DNA of 64,000 bases from Polyangiaceae bacterium (GCA_020633235.1 JACKEA010000002.1:496001-560000); one strand, 5' to 3'. Shown: positions 32,320-43,700, counted from the first letter of the stretch. A program made the numbers and translations. The notes: a model not told the origin generated them from the sequence alone.

Positions 32320-33606
32320 TCACAGCGCTTCGAAGATCTGAACCGGTCGGAAAGCGCGGGCGGCCCAGGCCGCTTCGTTGTGGGCAGCGTTCGGCTCCCA
32401 CCAGTGCCACAGCGTCTTTTCGTTCTCGTAGCCGGCGGAGAGCAGCACGTCCCGCAGCTGCACCGTCTCGCAGTAGTTGTCGGCGGCATCCGGCGTGTCG
32501 TCCAAGATGCCGTCTTGGTCGCTGTCGACGCAGCCGGAGCCCGGACCCCCCCCGGAATCGAGGTACAGGAGCGTGCTCGGCTTTTGAGCCGCAGCGAAGC
32601 GCTCGATCAAGGTCTCGTTGTGGAGCCCGATGCTGCCCCAACCGAAGGTGCCGGAAAGGGAGGCCGCGAAGTCGTAGCGATCGGGGTAGCGCAGCACCTC
32701 GTGGAAAGCGATGAGCCCGCCCAGGGACGAGCCCATCACGCCCACCTTGTCGGGAACGCCGTAGCGCGCTTCCACCAGCGGTCGGACCGCGTTCTCGACG
32801 AAGTCCGCGGTGGCGTCACCCTCGCCGCCTATCGGTCCGCTGCCGATGTCATCGGGCACGTGGGTGTACTCGTCCATGCGCGCCACGCCACCGTTGTCGA
32901 TGCCGATCACGAGCGTGTCGCTGCCCACCGTCTGGTCCAGCTCCCATCCGCCGAAGGGAGCGTCGGGCTCGAACAGGTTCTGGCCGTCGTGCACGTAGAG
33001 GTGGTGCGACGGATGCGCCGTCGGCACCCACGCCCGCACCGTGCGCGGTGCGAGCCCATCGCCGCTGACGGACGACCAGCGCTCGCGATGCGGCGCGCTG
33101 GCGGCGACCAACGAGAACTCGCCGAACTCGTCCCAGCCGTAGCGGCGCGCCAGCGGATCCGCAGCGAAGGTGCCTTGGCCGTCGACGAACTTGTACTTCA
33201 CGCCGTCCGGGTCGGCGATCTGCACCTCGATCCAATACACGCCGGCTGCTTGGGTCATGGCCGCCGGCTGCCAGTCGTTCATGTCGCCGGCCAGGGAGTA
33301 CGGACCGGCGCCGTCGTCGCGCCGCACAAACAAAAATCCCTCGGGGGTGGCGACGGGCAGGCCGGCGGAATGACTGACGTCGATCAGCCCGGTCTCGGCG
33401 CTCACGCTGCCGTCCAAAATGGCCTCGACGATGGCCTCGTCGCCCGCGGCTCCGCTGGAACCGGAAGCTCCGCTCGAGCCGGAAGCTCCACTCGAGCCGC
33501 CAGCGCCCGACGCGCCCGCGCTGCCCCCGGCACTCGGCGCTGCGTCGTCGTTACTCCCGCAACCAACGAGCACGAGCGCAGCGGCGAGTAGGAGGAATCG
33601 GTACAT
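32320..33606 (-). CDS. Esterase lipoprotein (enterochelin-esterase-like)
   Basis: 428 residues. The lipoprotein signal ends VLVGC and is followed by a Gly/Ser/Ala repeat linker (SGASGSSGASGSSGA). An E-set/CBM48-like domain (about 85-150: YSLAGDMNDWQPAAM, VYWIEVQI, VKYKFVDGQG) precedes an esterase D-type hydrolase (about 170-428): HDGQNLF, the nucleophile GSSLGG, and a likely catalytic His in NAAHNEAAW. The combination matches Fes/IroD-like and feruloyl-esterase-like proteins. A siderophore substrate is possible, but no siderophore genes are nearby. It contains a copy of the dispersed repeat. Confidence 0.82.
   Translation of the reverse strand: MYRFLLLAAALVLVGCGSNDDAAPSAGGSAGASGAGGSSGASGSSGASGSSGAAGDEAIVEAILDGSVSAETGLIDVSHSAGLPVATPEGFLFVRRDDGAGPYSLAGDMNDWQPAAMTQAAGVYWIEVQIADPDGVKYKFVDGQGTFAADPLARRYGWDEFGEFSLVAASAPHRERWSSVSGDGLAPRTVRAWVPTAHPSHHLYVHDGQNLFEPDAPFGGWELDQTVGSDTLVIGIDNGGVARMDEYTHVPDDIGSGPIGGEGDATADFVENAVRPLVEARYGVPDKVGVMGSSLGGLIAFHEVLRYPDRYDFAASLSGTFGWGSIGLHNETLIERFAAAQKPSTLLYLDSGGGPGSGCVDSDQDGILDDTPDAADNYCETVQLRDVLLSAGYENEKTLWHWWEPNAAHNEAAWAARAFRPVQIFEAL
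33312..33337 (+). repeat. Dispersed-repeat-like sequence inside the esterase gene
   Basis: CGTCGTCGCGCCGCACAAAC followed by AAAAAT matches the repeat core with one change (ACAAACAAA for ACCAACAAA). Here it encodes FLFVRRDDGA on the minus strand, between the linker and the E-set domain. It could be a domesticated copy or chance. Confidence 0.4.
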
Positions 33607-33620
33607 CGCGGCGCTGCTCT

Positions 33621-33660
33621 AGCGCGAAGAGGAACCGATATCAGGCGATTTCTTCGCGCT
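33621..33660. repeat. Inverted repeat upstream of dnaG
   Basis: AGCGCGAAGA (33621-33630) and TCTTCGCGCT (33651-33660) are perfect 10-base arms around 20 bases. It lies between the divergent esterase and dnaG genes, just upstream of the esterase start. It could be an operator or a hairpin in a leader RNA. Confidence 0.4.
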
Positions 33661-33730
33661 GGCATCCACCGCGCCGGGAATTGTGAATGACGCCTGGATG
33701 GTACGGCCACGGAACCTGCAAGTGAGGTGC

Positions 33731-33746
33731 CAACCTCGCGAGGTTG
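33731..33746. promoter_or_regulatory. 16-base perfect palindrome upstream of dnaG-rpoD
   Basis: CAACCTCGCGAGGTTG is a perfect 16-base palindrome 53 bases before the dnaG start codon. Position and symmetry suggest an operator for the dnaG-rpoD operon. No regulator can be named. Confidence 0.45.
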
Positions 33747-33799
33747 TTTGGAAAACCCGAGCTTGGCGTGGCGCCGATTTGCGGTATGCCTACGCGATC

Positions 33800-35704
33800 G
33801 TGATCGGGCAGGAAACCATCGACCGCGTCCGTGAGCAGACCGGTATCGTGTCGCTCGTGGGCGAGGCCGTGAAGCTCGTCCAGCGGGGCCGTAGCCACGT
33901 AGGTCTGTGTCCGTTCCACAAGGAGAAGACGCCGAGCTTTCACGTGAACGAGGAGCGCGGTTTCTACCACTGCTTCGGCTGCGGGGCCTCGGGGGACGCC
34001 TTCAAATTCGTGATGGAGACCGAGGGGCTCTCCTTCATAGAGGCGGTACGGCGGCTGGCGGACCGCGCCGGCATCGAGGTCGTGGAGACGGCTTCGGATG
34101 GCGACCGGCTGCGGCGGGACGAAGCGCGCCGCCGGCAACAAGAGCTGTTCGACGCGAACGCCACCGCGGCGGCCTTCTTCGAGAAGATGCTCGCCGAGCA
34201 TCCCCTGGCCGGACACGCCCTGGCGGAGCTCGAACGGCGCGGGCTGAACCCCGAGGCGCCGACGGACACGGTGGCCGATGCACTGCAGGCGTTTCGCATC
34301 GGCTATGCGCCCTACGGCTGGAGCCAGCTCGGCGATCACCTGCGGGACATCGGGATCAGTCATCGCGCCGCCGAGAGTGTCGGCCTGTTGGCGCCACGCA
34401 AGAGCGGCGCCGGACACTACGATCGCTTCCGTCATCGTTTGATGTTCGCAGTGGTCGATCTGCAAGGGCGCGTGATCGGCTTCTCGGGCCGTACGCTGCC
34501 GGAGCCCAGTGAGGAAGAGCTGCGCACCCTGCGCATCGAACCGCTCTCCAGCAGCCGCGGGGATCCACCGCCGAAGTACGTGAACTCCCCCGAGTCCCCC
34601 ATCTACAAGAAGCGCGAGGTGGTGTTCGGGCTGTATCAAGCGCGTCAGGCGCTGCGCGCAGACGGCGAATGCGTGCTGGTGGAAGGCAACTTCGACGTCG
34701 TCACGCTGCACGCCCATGGCCTGAAGAACGTGGTCGCGCCCCTGGGCACCGCCTTCACGCCGGAGCAGGCAAAGCAGATCAAACGCTTCACGCCCACGGT
34801 GGTGCTGCTGTTCGACGGCGACGCGGCAGGCCGGCACGCGGCCGAGGCGGGTCGGGAGCCCTGCCGCGAGGCGGGTTTGAACGGCAAGGTCGCCACGCTG
34901 CCGGAGGGCGCGGATCCGGACCAGCTGGTGCGAGAGCACGGCGCAGAAGCGGCGCGCCGGGTCATCGGCGCGGCCCGAGGCCTCCTGGAGTACCTGATCG
35001 ACACGGCCATGGACGCGAGCTTTTCGGCGACGGATGCCCGAGGCCGGGCGGCGCGCATTCGCGAGGTGACGGAGCTGCTCGCTTCGGAGGACGATCCCAC
35101 CGTTCGCGCCATGGCGGAACAGCACGCGGACCGCATCGCACAGCGCCTCGGCGGGGCAGATGCCCGTACTTTCCGGGCGTTGCGTCAGAGCGTGCTCGAC
35201 GCCCTGCGCCCCAGCGGCGGCACCCCCGAGCGCCGTCCGCAGGACCCCTCCCGGGCCCGCTCCCGCAATCGCGAAGAGGAGATTGGCCTGGAGATTCTCG
35301 GCGCTTTACTGGACTACCCGGAGCTTTTCGCTACAGAGGAAGTCGTGGCCGGGGTCGAGCGCGTCGACGGGGATGCCGCAGCCGCAATTGCCGCGCTGCG
35401 TCAGGCGTGGGATGGCCGCGGGATCCCAAACCCTGAACAAGTCCTTGCGAAGCTCTCGCCTTCGATCCATCCATTCGCGGCCGCGCGGCTCACCGCCCCG
35501 CGGCACGAGCGGCTCGAGGACGCGAAAAAAGAGCTTTTGGAGAACGTCGAGAAGTTGAAGCGACTCGAGCTGAAGCGACAGAGCACGGAAGTGGTCGCGG
35601 AGCTTCAGCGGGCTGCGGCAAGCGGCGATGTCGAAGCAGAGGACGCTCTGCTGCGTGAACAGATGCGGCGTGCACGGGAGCGCCGCGGGCTCGAAGAGAG
35701 GTAA
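33800..35704 (+). CDS. dnaG: DNA primase DnaG
   Basis: 634 residues from GTG at 33800 (IGQETIDRVREQTGIVSLV is the usual N-terminus; the open frame extends further upstream but without homologous sequence). Makes RNA primers for replication. The CHC2 zinc finger is CPFHKEKTPSFHV (about 38-50) with CFGCG (about 59-63). The TOPRIM core shows VLVEGNFDVV (about 292-301) and LLFDGDAAG (about 337-345). The C-terminal helical region for DnaB binding is diverged. Its stop is 2 bases before the rpoD start, giving a dnaG-rpoD operon; rpsU, which often comes first, is absent. Confidence 0.95.
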   Translation: MIGQETIDRVREQTGIVSLVGEAVKLVQRGRSHVGLCPFHKEKTPSFHVNEERGFYHCFGCGASGDAFKFVMETEGLSFIEAVRRLADRAGIEVVETASDGDRLRRDEARRRQQELFDANATAAAFFEKMLAEHPLAGHALAELERRGLNPEAPTDTVADALQAFRIGYAPYGWSQLGDHLRDIGISHRAAESVGLLAPRKSGAGHYDRFRHRLMFAVVDLQGRVIGFSGRTLPEPSEEELRTLRIEPLSSSRGDPPPKYVNSPESPIYKKREVVFGLYQARQALRADGECVLVEGNFDVVTLHAHGLKNVVAPLGTAFTPEQAKQIKRFTPTVVLLFDGDAAGRHAAEAGREPCREAGLNGKVATLPEGADPDQLVREHGAEAARRVIGAARGLLEYLIDTAMDASFSATDARGRAARIREVTELLASEDDPTVRAMAEQHADRIAQRLGGADARTFRALRQSVLDALRPSGGTPERRPQDPSRARSRNREEEIGLEILGALLDYPELFATEEVVAGVERVDGDAAAAIAALRQAWDGRGIPNPEQVLAKLSPSIHPFAAARLTAPRHERLEDAKKELLENVEKLKRLELKRQSTEVVAELQRAAASGDVEAEDALLREQMRRARERRGLEER

Positions 35705-35706
35705 CA

Positions 35707-37821
<2,115 letters not shown>

Positions 37822-37845
37822 CCGACCGCCGGCTGGTGACGAAAG

Positions 37846-37878
37846 CGGCGCGGCCTCGTCCGCGCCGTTTTCGTTTTG
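37846..37878 (+). terminator. Rho-independent terminator after rpoD
   Basis: CGGCGCGG (37846-37853), a 6-base loop and CCGCGCCG (37860-37867) form an 8-base-pair stem followed by TTTTCGTTTTG. It starts 25 bases past the rpoD stop and argues against the P450 start being upstream of it. Confidence 0.88.
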
Positions 37879-37922
37879 TGGCCCGCTTGACAGCTTCCCC
37901 TCGCATCGCGACCGTTCACCCG

Positions 37923-39263
37923 GTGAGCGAGCAGACACCTCCCGGCCCGACACAAGGCGGCTTGCTCGCCAAGCTGTGGACCGGCTACCGGTTCTTGAGC
38001 GACAGCGTGGGCGTGGTGAGCGAGCGCTTCGAGCGCCACGGCGACATCTACTACGTGCCCGGCAAGCCGGATGGGCTGTACGTGCTGCGCCACCCGGATC
38101 ACGTGTATCGCGTGTTGGTCGAGCAGGCGTCGTCCTTCACCAAGCAACACGACGCTCTGGAGCGCCTGTCCCGCGTGTTGGGCGGCGGCCTCCTCACCAG
38201 CGACGGCGATGCTTGGCGCCGCCACCGCCGCATGATCCAACCGGCGTTTCAGCACGCGCGTTTGGTCGGCTACTGCTCGCTCATGACCCAGGCGACGGAG
38301 GCCCTGGCCGAGCGCTGGCACGACGGTGCCACGGTGGACATGGGTCACGAGATGATGACGCTGACCCTCGACGTGGTGTGCCGCGCGCTGTTCAGCCACG
38401 ACGCAGGCCAGGAGGCCAGTGAGGTGGCCGAGGCCATGGCCACGCTGCAGGACTCCGTCACGCGACCGGATCTGCTTCCGGCTTGGTTCCCCTCCCCGGG
38501 GCGGAGGCGGCTCCGGGGCGCCATAGAGAGCCTCGACCGCATCATCTACGGAATGATCCGCGCGCGCCGCGGGCGCGGCCTCGGCGACCACGACGACCTG
38601 CTCGATCGCCTGCTTTCCGCCCAAGACGACGCCGGCACCGGCCTCACCGAACGGGAGGTGCGCGACGAGCTGGTGACCCTGTTCTTGGCGGGACACGAGA
38701 CCACCGCCCAGGCGCTGACCTGGACCTGGTACCTCCTGTCGCAGCACCCGGAGGTGGCAGCGCGCCTCGGCCGTGAGCTGTCCGAGGTGCTCGGGGGACG
38801 CAGCCCGAGCTACGAAGATCTCGATCGCCTGCCCTACACCGAGCAAGTGATCGAAGAAGCGATGCGTCTGTACCCACCGGTGTACGTCATCGCGCGCCGA
38901 GCCGCCGAAGACGTGACGGTGGGCGAGTATCGAGTGCCGCGGGGCAGCGAGCTCGTGATTTGGGTACTGCTCACGCACCGCGATCCGCGCTGGTATCCCG
39001 AGCCCCTGAGCTTCCGCCCCGAACGGTTCGCACCGGAAGCGAAGGCCGCCCTACCCCGCGCCGCGTACGTTCCCTTCGGCGCGGGTCCGCGCACCTGCAT
39101 CGGCAAGGTGTTCGCCATGCTCGAGGCTCGGCTGATCCTGGCCACGCTGTTCCAACGCTTTCGGCCGGCGCTGGTGCCGGGGCATCGGGTGGCCCTCAAG
39201 CCAAGGGTCACCCTCACGCCCGAGCACGGCATGCCCATGCGATTGCGATCCATCGTGCGCTGA
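37923..39263 (+). CDS. Cytochrome P450
   Basis: 446 residues from GTG at 37923; the open frame reaches back to 37836 but that part overlaps the rpoD terminator. All P450 landmarks are present: I-helix AGHETTA (about 255-261), EEAMRLYPP with the ExxR Glu and Arg (about 309-317), PERF-type FRPERFAPE, and the heme loop FGAGPRTCIG (Cys about 391). The sequence is closest in style to CYP102/CYP4-like bacterial fatty-acid or terpenoid hydroxylases. There is no ferredoxin or reductase gene nearby, so electrons come from elsewhere. The substrate is unknown. Confidence 0.92.
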   Translation: MSEQTPPGPTQGGLLAKLWTGYRFLSDSVGVVSERFERHGDIYYVPGKPDGLYVLRHPDHVYRVLVEQASSFTKQHDALERLSRVLGGGLLTSDGDAWRRHRRMIQPAFQHARLVGYCSLMTQATEALAERWHDGATVDMGHEMMTLTLDVVCRALFSHDAGQEASEVAEAMATLQDSVTRPDLLPAWFPSPGRRRLRGAIESLDRIIYGMIRARRGRGLGDHDDLLDRLLSAQDDAGTGLTEREVRDELVTLFLAGHETTAQALTWTWYLLSQHPEVAARLGRELSEVLGGRSPSYEDLDRLPYTEQVIEEAMRLYPPVYVIARRAAEDVTVGEYRVPRGSELVIWVLLTHRDPRWYPEPLSFRPERFAPEAKAALPRAAYVPFGAGPRTCIGKVFAMLEARLILATLFQRFRPALVPGHRVALKPRVTLTPEHGMPMRLRSIVR

Positions 39264-39395
39264 GCCCTCGGTGGACCCGAGGCGACGACTGCAGGCTGGA
39301 GCCGACAGTCGCCTCTGGGCAATTTGAGCTGTTCGTCGAGCAACGGGCTTGGCACGGAACCTGCTGAGGCGGCGTCGAACCACAGGAGACCAGTC

Positions 39396-40208
39396 ATGAA
39401 CACGGGACCTCTGCTCGCAACGCTGCAAACCAAGGGGATCGAGATCGCGCTGAAGCTGCTGTTCGCGATTGTCGCGTACATGTTCGGGCGCTGGCTCATC
39501 GCCTTCGCCGTGTCCCTACTCAGGCGCGCACTGACCGCGCGCCAGATGGATGCCACGGTTCAGCGCTATCTGGGCAATCTGCTCTCCGTCTTGCTCAACA
39601 TCGTGCTCGTCGTCGCCATTCTCGGCTACTTCGGCATCGAGACGACGACCTTCGCAGCGCTCTTCGCCGCCGCCGGCGTGGCCATCGGCATGGCGTGGAG
39701 CGGGCTGCTCGCCAATTTCGCCGGTGGAGTCTTTCTGGTGGTGCTGCGTCCCATCAAGGTGGGTGACTTCGTGACCATCGGTGGGGTCACCGGAACGGTC
39801 AAGGAGATCGGCCTCTTCGTAACCATCGTCGACACCCCGGACAACATCGAAACCTACGTCGGCAACGGCAAGGTCCTGGGCGACACGATCCAGAACTTCT
39901 CGGCGAACCCATATCGCCGCGTCGACATCGAGGCCCAGCTCGACTTCACGGTAAACCCCGCAGACGCCGTAGAACGACTGAAAGCCAAGCTCGCCGAGAT
40001 CCCCAACGTGTGCACGGAGCCCGCGCCCGACGTGGAGATCTTGCGCTTCACGCTGTCCGGCCCCGTACTCGCGGTCAGGCCATACACCCACACGGATCAC
40101 TATTGGCAGGTCTACTTCGCCACCAACCAGGTGATTCGCAACGTCGGCGCCGAGGCCGCGTATCCAGCACCGAAAGAGCAAGTGGCGGTGCACAAGCTGT
40201 CTGCCTGA
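39396..40208 (+). CDS. Small-conductance mechanosensitive channel (MscS family)
   Basis: 270 residues, near E. coli MscS (286). The ATG at 39396 has CAGGAGA upstream. Three membrane helices lie in the first 120 residues; the pore helix is the Gly/Ala-rich TM3 (AALFAAAGVAIGMAWSG), followed by LLANFAGGVFLVVLRPIKVGD and the beta domain (FVTIGGVTGTVKEI). It opens under membrane tension to release solutes during osmotic downshock. Six bases before the sugar ABC ATPase gene. Confidence 0.92.
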   Translation: MNTGPLLATLQTKGIEIALKLLFAIVAYMFGRWLIAFAVSLLRRALTARQMDATVQRYLGNLLSVLLNIVLVVAILGYFGIETTTFAALFAAAGVAIGMAWSGLLANFAGGVFLVVLRPIKVGDFVTIGGVTGTVKEIGLFVTIVDTPDNIETYVGNGKVLGDTIQNFSANPYRRVDIEAQLDFTVNPADAVERLKAKLAEIPNVCTEPAPDVEILRFTLSGPVLAVRPYTHTDHYWQVYFATNQVIRNVGAEAAYPAPKEQVAVHKLSA

Positions 40209-40213
40209 GCGCT

Positions 40214-41698
40214 ATGCTCCGGGGCGTGAAAGCGCCCCGGCTCGAGCTTCGAAATGTCGCGAAGTCCTTCGGGCCGACTCGCGCTCTCACCGGCGTGAGC
40301 TTGTCGATCGACGCCGGAGAGGTGCACGTTCTGGCCGGAGAGAACGGCGCCGGCAAGACCACGTTGATCAAGATCCTGTCGGGCGCCATCGGCGACTGGA
40401 AGGGTGAGCTGCTGCTGGACGGCGCGTCGGTGCGATTCTCTTCGCCGCGGCAGGCCGTCCGCGCCGGCATCGCGACCATCCACCAGGAGCTGTCCCTGGT
40501 CGGTTCGCTGAGCGTGGCGGACAACTTGCTCCTCGGCCAACCCAGCGTCGGGATGAGCCGGCGCCGCGAGCACGCGCGACGGGTGTGCTCGGCGCTCGAC
40601 CTGGACGTGGACGTGGACGCCGCCGTGGAGAGCCTGCCGCTGTCGGATCGTCAGCTCCTGGAAATTGCCCGCGCGCTGTCGGAGGACGCGCGCGTGTTGA
40701 TCCTGGACGAGCCGACCAGCGCGCTCACCGAGCCGGAGGCAGAGCGACTTTTCTCCCACGTGATGCGCGTGCGCGACGCCGGGACCACGGTGATTTTCAT
40801 ATCGCACCGCATGGAGGAGGTTTACCGCGTCGCCGATCGCATCAGCGTGCTGCGTGACGGAGCGCACGTGCGCACGGAGCGCGCCGCGGAGCTGACGCCG
40901 AGGGAGCTGGTGCGTTCCATGGTGGGCCGCGAGCTCGCGACGAATGGGCCGCGAAAGGCGCGCGGCGCCCGCGCGCCGCTGCTGTCCGTCGAACGGCTGC
41001 AGCTGCACCCCGCCGACCCGGACGGCGTGTCGTTCGAGCTCGGAGCCGGCGAGGTCCTCGGGCTCGCCGGGCTCGCGGGCTCGCGGGCGAGCGCGCTGCT
41101 CCACGCCGTGTTCGGCAGCGCTGGGCCGCCGCACGGTCGCGTGTTGCTCGCCGGCGCGCCGTACGCGCCGAAATCGCCGCGCGAGGCCCTGGCGCAGGGG
41201 GTGGCGCTGGTGCCGAGCGACCGTAGCGCGAGCGTGATCCTGACGGGCAGCGTGGTCGACAACGCGACGCTCTCGCGCCGCACCAACAAAAGCATGTTCG
41301 GCTGGATCCATTCCCGAGGCGATCTCGAGGACGTGCAGCGCTTGTCGAAACGCGTGTCCCTCTCGGCGCCTTCGCTTCACGCACGCGGCGAACAGCTCTC
41401 CGGCGGCAATCAGCAGAAGCTCGCGCTGATGCGCTGCCTCGCGTGCGAGCCGCGCGTGCTCTTGCTGGACGACCCCACGCGCGGCATCGACATCGGCGCT
41501 CGCAGCGAGATCCACGGGCTCATCCGCGAGCTCGCCGAGCGGGGCGTCAGCGTGTTGCTCCGCAGCTCGGACCTGGACGAGCTCATTTCCGTTTGTGATC
41601 GGGTGATGTCGGTGCGCCGCGGGCACGTCACTGCCACGCTGGACGGCTCGGAGCTCGACCGAGCACGGCTGCTCGCTTCCCTCGTGGGGGCAGCGTGA
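40214..41698 (+). CDS. Sugar ABC transporter ATP-binding protein (RbsA/XylG type)
   Basis: 494 residues with two ATPase domains fused, as in ribose and xylose importers. The first has a good P-loop (GENGAGKTT, about 43-51), LPLSDRQLLEIARAL and Walker B LILDEPTSAL. The second, as usual in the family, lacks a standard P-loop (GLAGLAGSRASALL), has LSGGNQQKLALMR, and its Walker B reads LLLDDPTRGID, with Asp where RbsA has the catalytic Glu. It overlaps the permease by 4 bases (GTGA). The cognate binding protein is probably the gene at 45864. A GTG at 40226 is an alternative start. It contains a dispersed-repeat copy. Confidence 0.92.
   Translation: MLRGVKAPRLELRNVAKSFGPTRALTGVSLSIDAGEVHVLAGENGAGKTTLIKILSGAIGDWKGELLLDGASVRFSSPRQAVRAGIATIHQELSLVGSLSVADNLLLGQPSVGMSRRREHARRVCSALDLDVDVDAAVESLPLSDRQLLEIARALSEDARVLILDEPTSALTEPEAERLFSHVMRVRDAGTTVIFISHRMEEVYRVADRISVLRDGAHVRTERAAELTPRELVRSMVGRELATNGPRKARGARAPLLSVERLQLHPADPDGVSFELGAGEVLGLAGLAGSRASALLHAVFGSAGPPHGRVLLAGAPYAPKSPREALAQGVALVPSDRSASVILTGSVVDNATLSRRTNKSMFGWIHSRGDLEDVQRLSKRVSLSAPSLHARGEQLSGGNQQKLALMRCLACEPRVLLLDDPTRGIDIGARSEIHGLIRELAERGVSVLLRSSDLDELISVCDRVMSVRRGHVTATLDGSELDRARLLASLVGAA
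41264..41296 (+). repeat. Dispersed repeat inside the sugar ABC ATPase gene
   Basis: GCGACG, then TCTCGCGCCGCACCAACAAA, then AGCATG: nearly a full-length copy of the repeat. It encodes ATLSRRTNKSMFG in the second ATPase domain. The match covers both the GCGACG block and the core, so chance is less likely than for the other in-gene copies. Confidence 0.5.
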
Positions 41699-42681
41699 GC
41701 GGACTCCTTTCACGCCCGTGGTTGCGCGCCCTGATACCGCTGGTGAGCGTGCTGCTCTTGGGCGCGGCCTTCAACGGCGGCGGCGCGTTCTTCGTGTGGG
41801 ACGCGCACCGCGCCACGCTGCGGGAAATCAGCGTGCACGGCATCTTGGCCTGCGGCATGACGGTGGTGATCGTCTCGGCGGGCATCGACCTGTCCGTCGG
41901 CAGCGTGCTGGCCCTCGCCGCCGTGAGCTTCGCGCTCCTCACCATGCCCCTGGGGGTCTCCGCGCCGGTGGCCATCCTCACGGTGTTGGCCATCGGTCTT
42001 GCTGCCGGCGTGGTGAGCGGCGTGCTGGTGGCGCTGCCGCGCATCCAGGCGTTCATCGTGACGCTGGCGATGATGGTCTTCGCCCGCGGCCTCGCCAAGC
42101 TGCTCTCCGGTGGGCAGAAGATCACCAGCGCGTTCGAAAACGCCGCCGGGGACTTCGTCACGGTGCCCCAGCCGAAGATCTTCGACGCCATCGATCACCG
42201 CGTGCTGGGCGGAAACCTGTCCATCGTCACGCTGATCTTCCTCGGCGTCGCACTGATCACGTGGATCGTGCTCCGGCGGCTCCGCGTGGGTCGCTACCTG
42301 TACGCGGTGGGCGGCAGCTACGAAGCGGCGCGGCTGTCCGGCGTGCCGGTCCGCGCGACGTTGGTGTTCGCCTACGCGTTCGCGGGGCTGTGCTCGGCCA
42401 TCGCCGGCATTTGCCAAGCCGCGCAGGAAACCCAAGGCGATCCCGAGACCGGCATGGGATACGAGCTCGACGCCATCGCCATGGTGGTGCTGGGCGGCAC
42501 TAGCCTGGCAGGAGGGCGCGGCGGCGTGGGGCTCACGCTGGTGGGCGCCCTCACCCTCGGCTACCTGCAGAAGATCCTGAGCTTGAACGCCTACAGCACG
42601 GAAGCGCGCTTGATGCTCACCGGCGTGATCATCATCGCGGCCGTGTTGTTCCAGCGCCGCATGGGCGGCAGCGCCGGCTAG
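41695..42681 (+). CDS. Sugar ABC transporter permease (RbsC type)
   Basis: 328 residues, about nine membrane helices. The typical segments are VIVSAGIDLSVGSVLALAAV (about 61-80), FIVTLAMMVFARGLA, and YELDAIAMVVLGGTSLAGGRG (about 257-277), which contacts the ATPase. It starts in the stop codon of the ATPase gene. The importer lacks an adjacent binding protein; two unrelated units (42683-45762) separate it from the binding-protein, isomerase and kinase genes. Confidence 0.92.
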   Translation: MSGLLSRPWLRALIPLVSVLLLGAAFNGGGAFFVWDAHRATLREISVHGILACGMTVVIVSAGIDLSVGSVLALAAVSFALLTMPLGVSAPVAILTVLAIGLAAGVVSGVLVALPRIQAFIVTLAMMVFARGLAKLLSGGQKITSAFENAAGDFVTVPQPKIFDAIDHRVLGGNLSIVTLIFLGVALITWIVLRRLRVGRYLYAVGGSYEAARLSGVPVRATLVFAYAFAGLCSAIAGICQAAQETQGDPETGMGYELDAIAMVVLGGTSLAGGRGGVGLTLVGALTLGYLQKILSLNAYSTEARLMLTGVIIIAAVLFQRRMGGSAG

Positions 42682-42682
42682 C

Positions 42683-43648
42683 TCAAGGCTTCGGCACCAG
42701 CGTGTCGTAGTGCTCCGTGTTCTGCCCCGCCTTCTCGATCACCGGCCCATAGAAGCCGATGGCTTCGAGCAACACGCTCTTCGGATGATCGCTGGCCACG
42801 CGTTCGTACTCCGCTGCCATCTTCTTCCAGTCGTTGCCCGTGCCCTCGGCAAACTCCAGGAGCCGACCGTGCGTCTGCTCGTACACCAAGCGCTCCCGCT
42901 TCATGCGCACGATGCCCAAGGGAGGTCCACTGCCGTGCCCGGGGGCCAGCGACATCGGCGGCGTACCACCGGTCATCATGCCGTGGATGCAGACGACGTC
43001 CCGGGCGATGCCGCCACGGATCTCCGCCACCTTCGGCCGATAGCGCTCGAAACGTGGGGGAAACGCTACGCTGCGCTCCTTGCTCCAGCGCGCCGCCGTG
43101 TCCGCCAGCGAAAAGCCGATGGCCATGTCCACCAGCCTGCCGACCTGGCGCTGCTGCTGGGCGAGGGCCAACACCGCTTCCACTTGCGGCAGATCCTCCG
43201 CGTCGTGAGCCGTGTACAGCGCGGCCTGTCCCAAGCGAAAGCTCGGCAGCGCGGCGTTCTCCCGCCGCCCACGTCCGAGGCACTCCGGCGGAACGTAGTG
43301 CGCGCCCGCTTGGAACCAACGTGACAGCGAGTCGAGCGCCGTCTCTTGCGGCTTCGTGAGCTGATCCCGCCCCAAGTAGGGCACGTCACCTTTGGTCGCC
43401 CGTGGTGGGTCGAAGCCGCGCATGGCTTCCGCCGCCTCGAGCAGCAGCCGGTCGTCGCCGCTGGGCTCGGGCACTCGTGCCATCGCCTCCGCCTTCTGCC
43501 AGCGCGTCGCGATCACGCTCTCGGGCTCGTCCGGCAGCGCGAGCCACGGATACAGCAGCACGCCGAGGACTCCGCCGACCGCCACCGAAAGCACGACGAC
43601 CACACCCCCGACCCAAGCGAGCCCACGGATCAGGTTCTTACGCTTCAT
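42683..43648 (-). CDS. Membrane-anchored protein of unknown function
   Basis: 321 residues from the ATG at 43648. One N-terminal helix (about 10-32, GLAWVGGVVVVLSVAVGGVLG) anchors an all-helical soluble domain (about 40-321) with LRDQLTKPQETAL-like and QVEAVLALAQQQRQVGRLV stretches. No family recognised. The stop lies 1 base from that of the convergent permease. Probably periplasmic. Confidence 0.6.
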   Translation of the reverse strand: MKRKNLIRGLAWVGGVVVVLSVAVGGVLGVLLYPWLALPDEPESVIATRWQKAEAMARVPEPSGDDRLLLEAAEAMRGFDPPRATKGDVPYLGRDQLTKPQETALDSLSRWFQAGAHYVPPECLGRGRRENAALPSFRLGQAALYTAHDAEDLPQVEAVLALAQQQRQVGRLVDMAIGFSLADTAARWSKERSVAFPPRFERYRPKVAEIRGGIARDVVCIHGMMTGGTPPMSLAPGHGSGPPLGIVRMKRERLVYEQTHGRLLEFAEGTGNDWKKMAAEYERVASDHPKSVLLEAIGFYGPVIEKAGQNTEHYDTLVPKP

Positions 43649-43700
43649 GGCCCGAACGCATGGTGCAAGATGGCAGGACTCCAAAGAAAGCTCTTTTGGT

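Noticed and set aside
37836..37922. Longer N-terminus for the cytochrome P450
   Set aside because: The extra 29 residues overlap the rpoD terminator hairpin and are Arg-rich with no P450 similarity.
39266..39282. Terminator after the P450 gene
   Set aside because: CCTCGG/CCGAGG forms only a 6-base stem and no T-run follows, so it cannot be called an intrinsic terminator.
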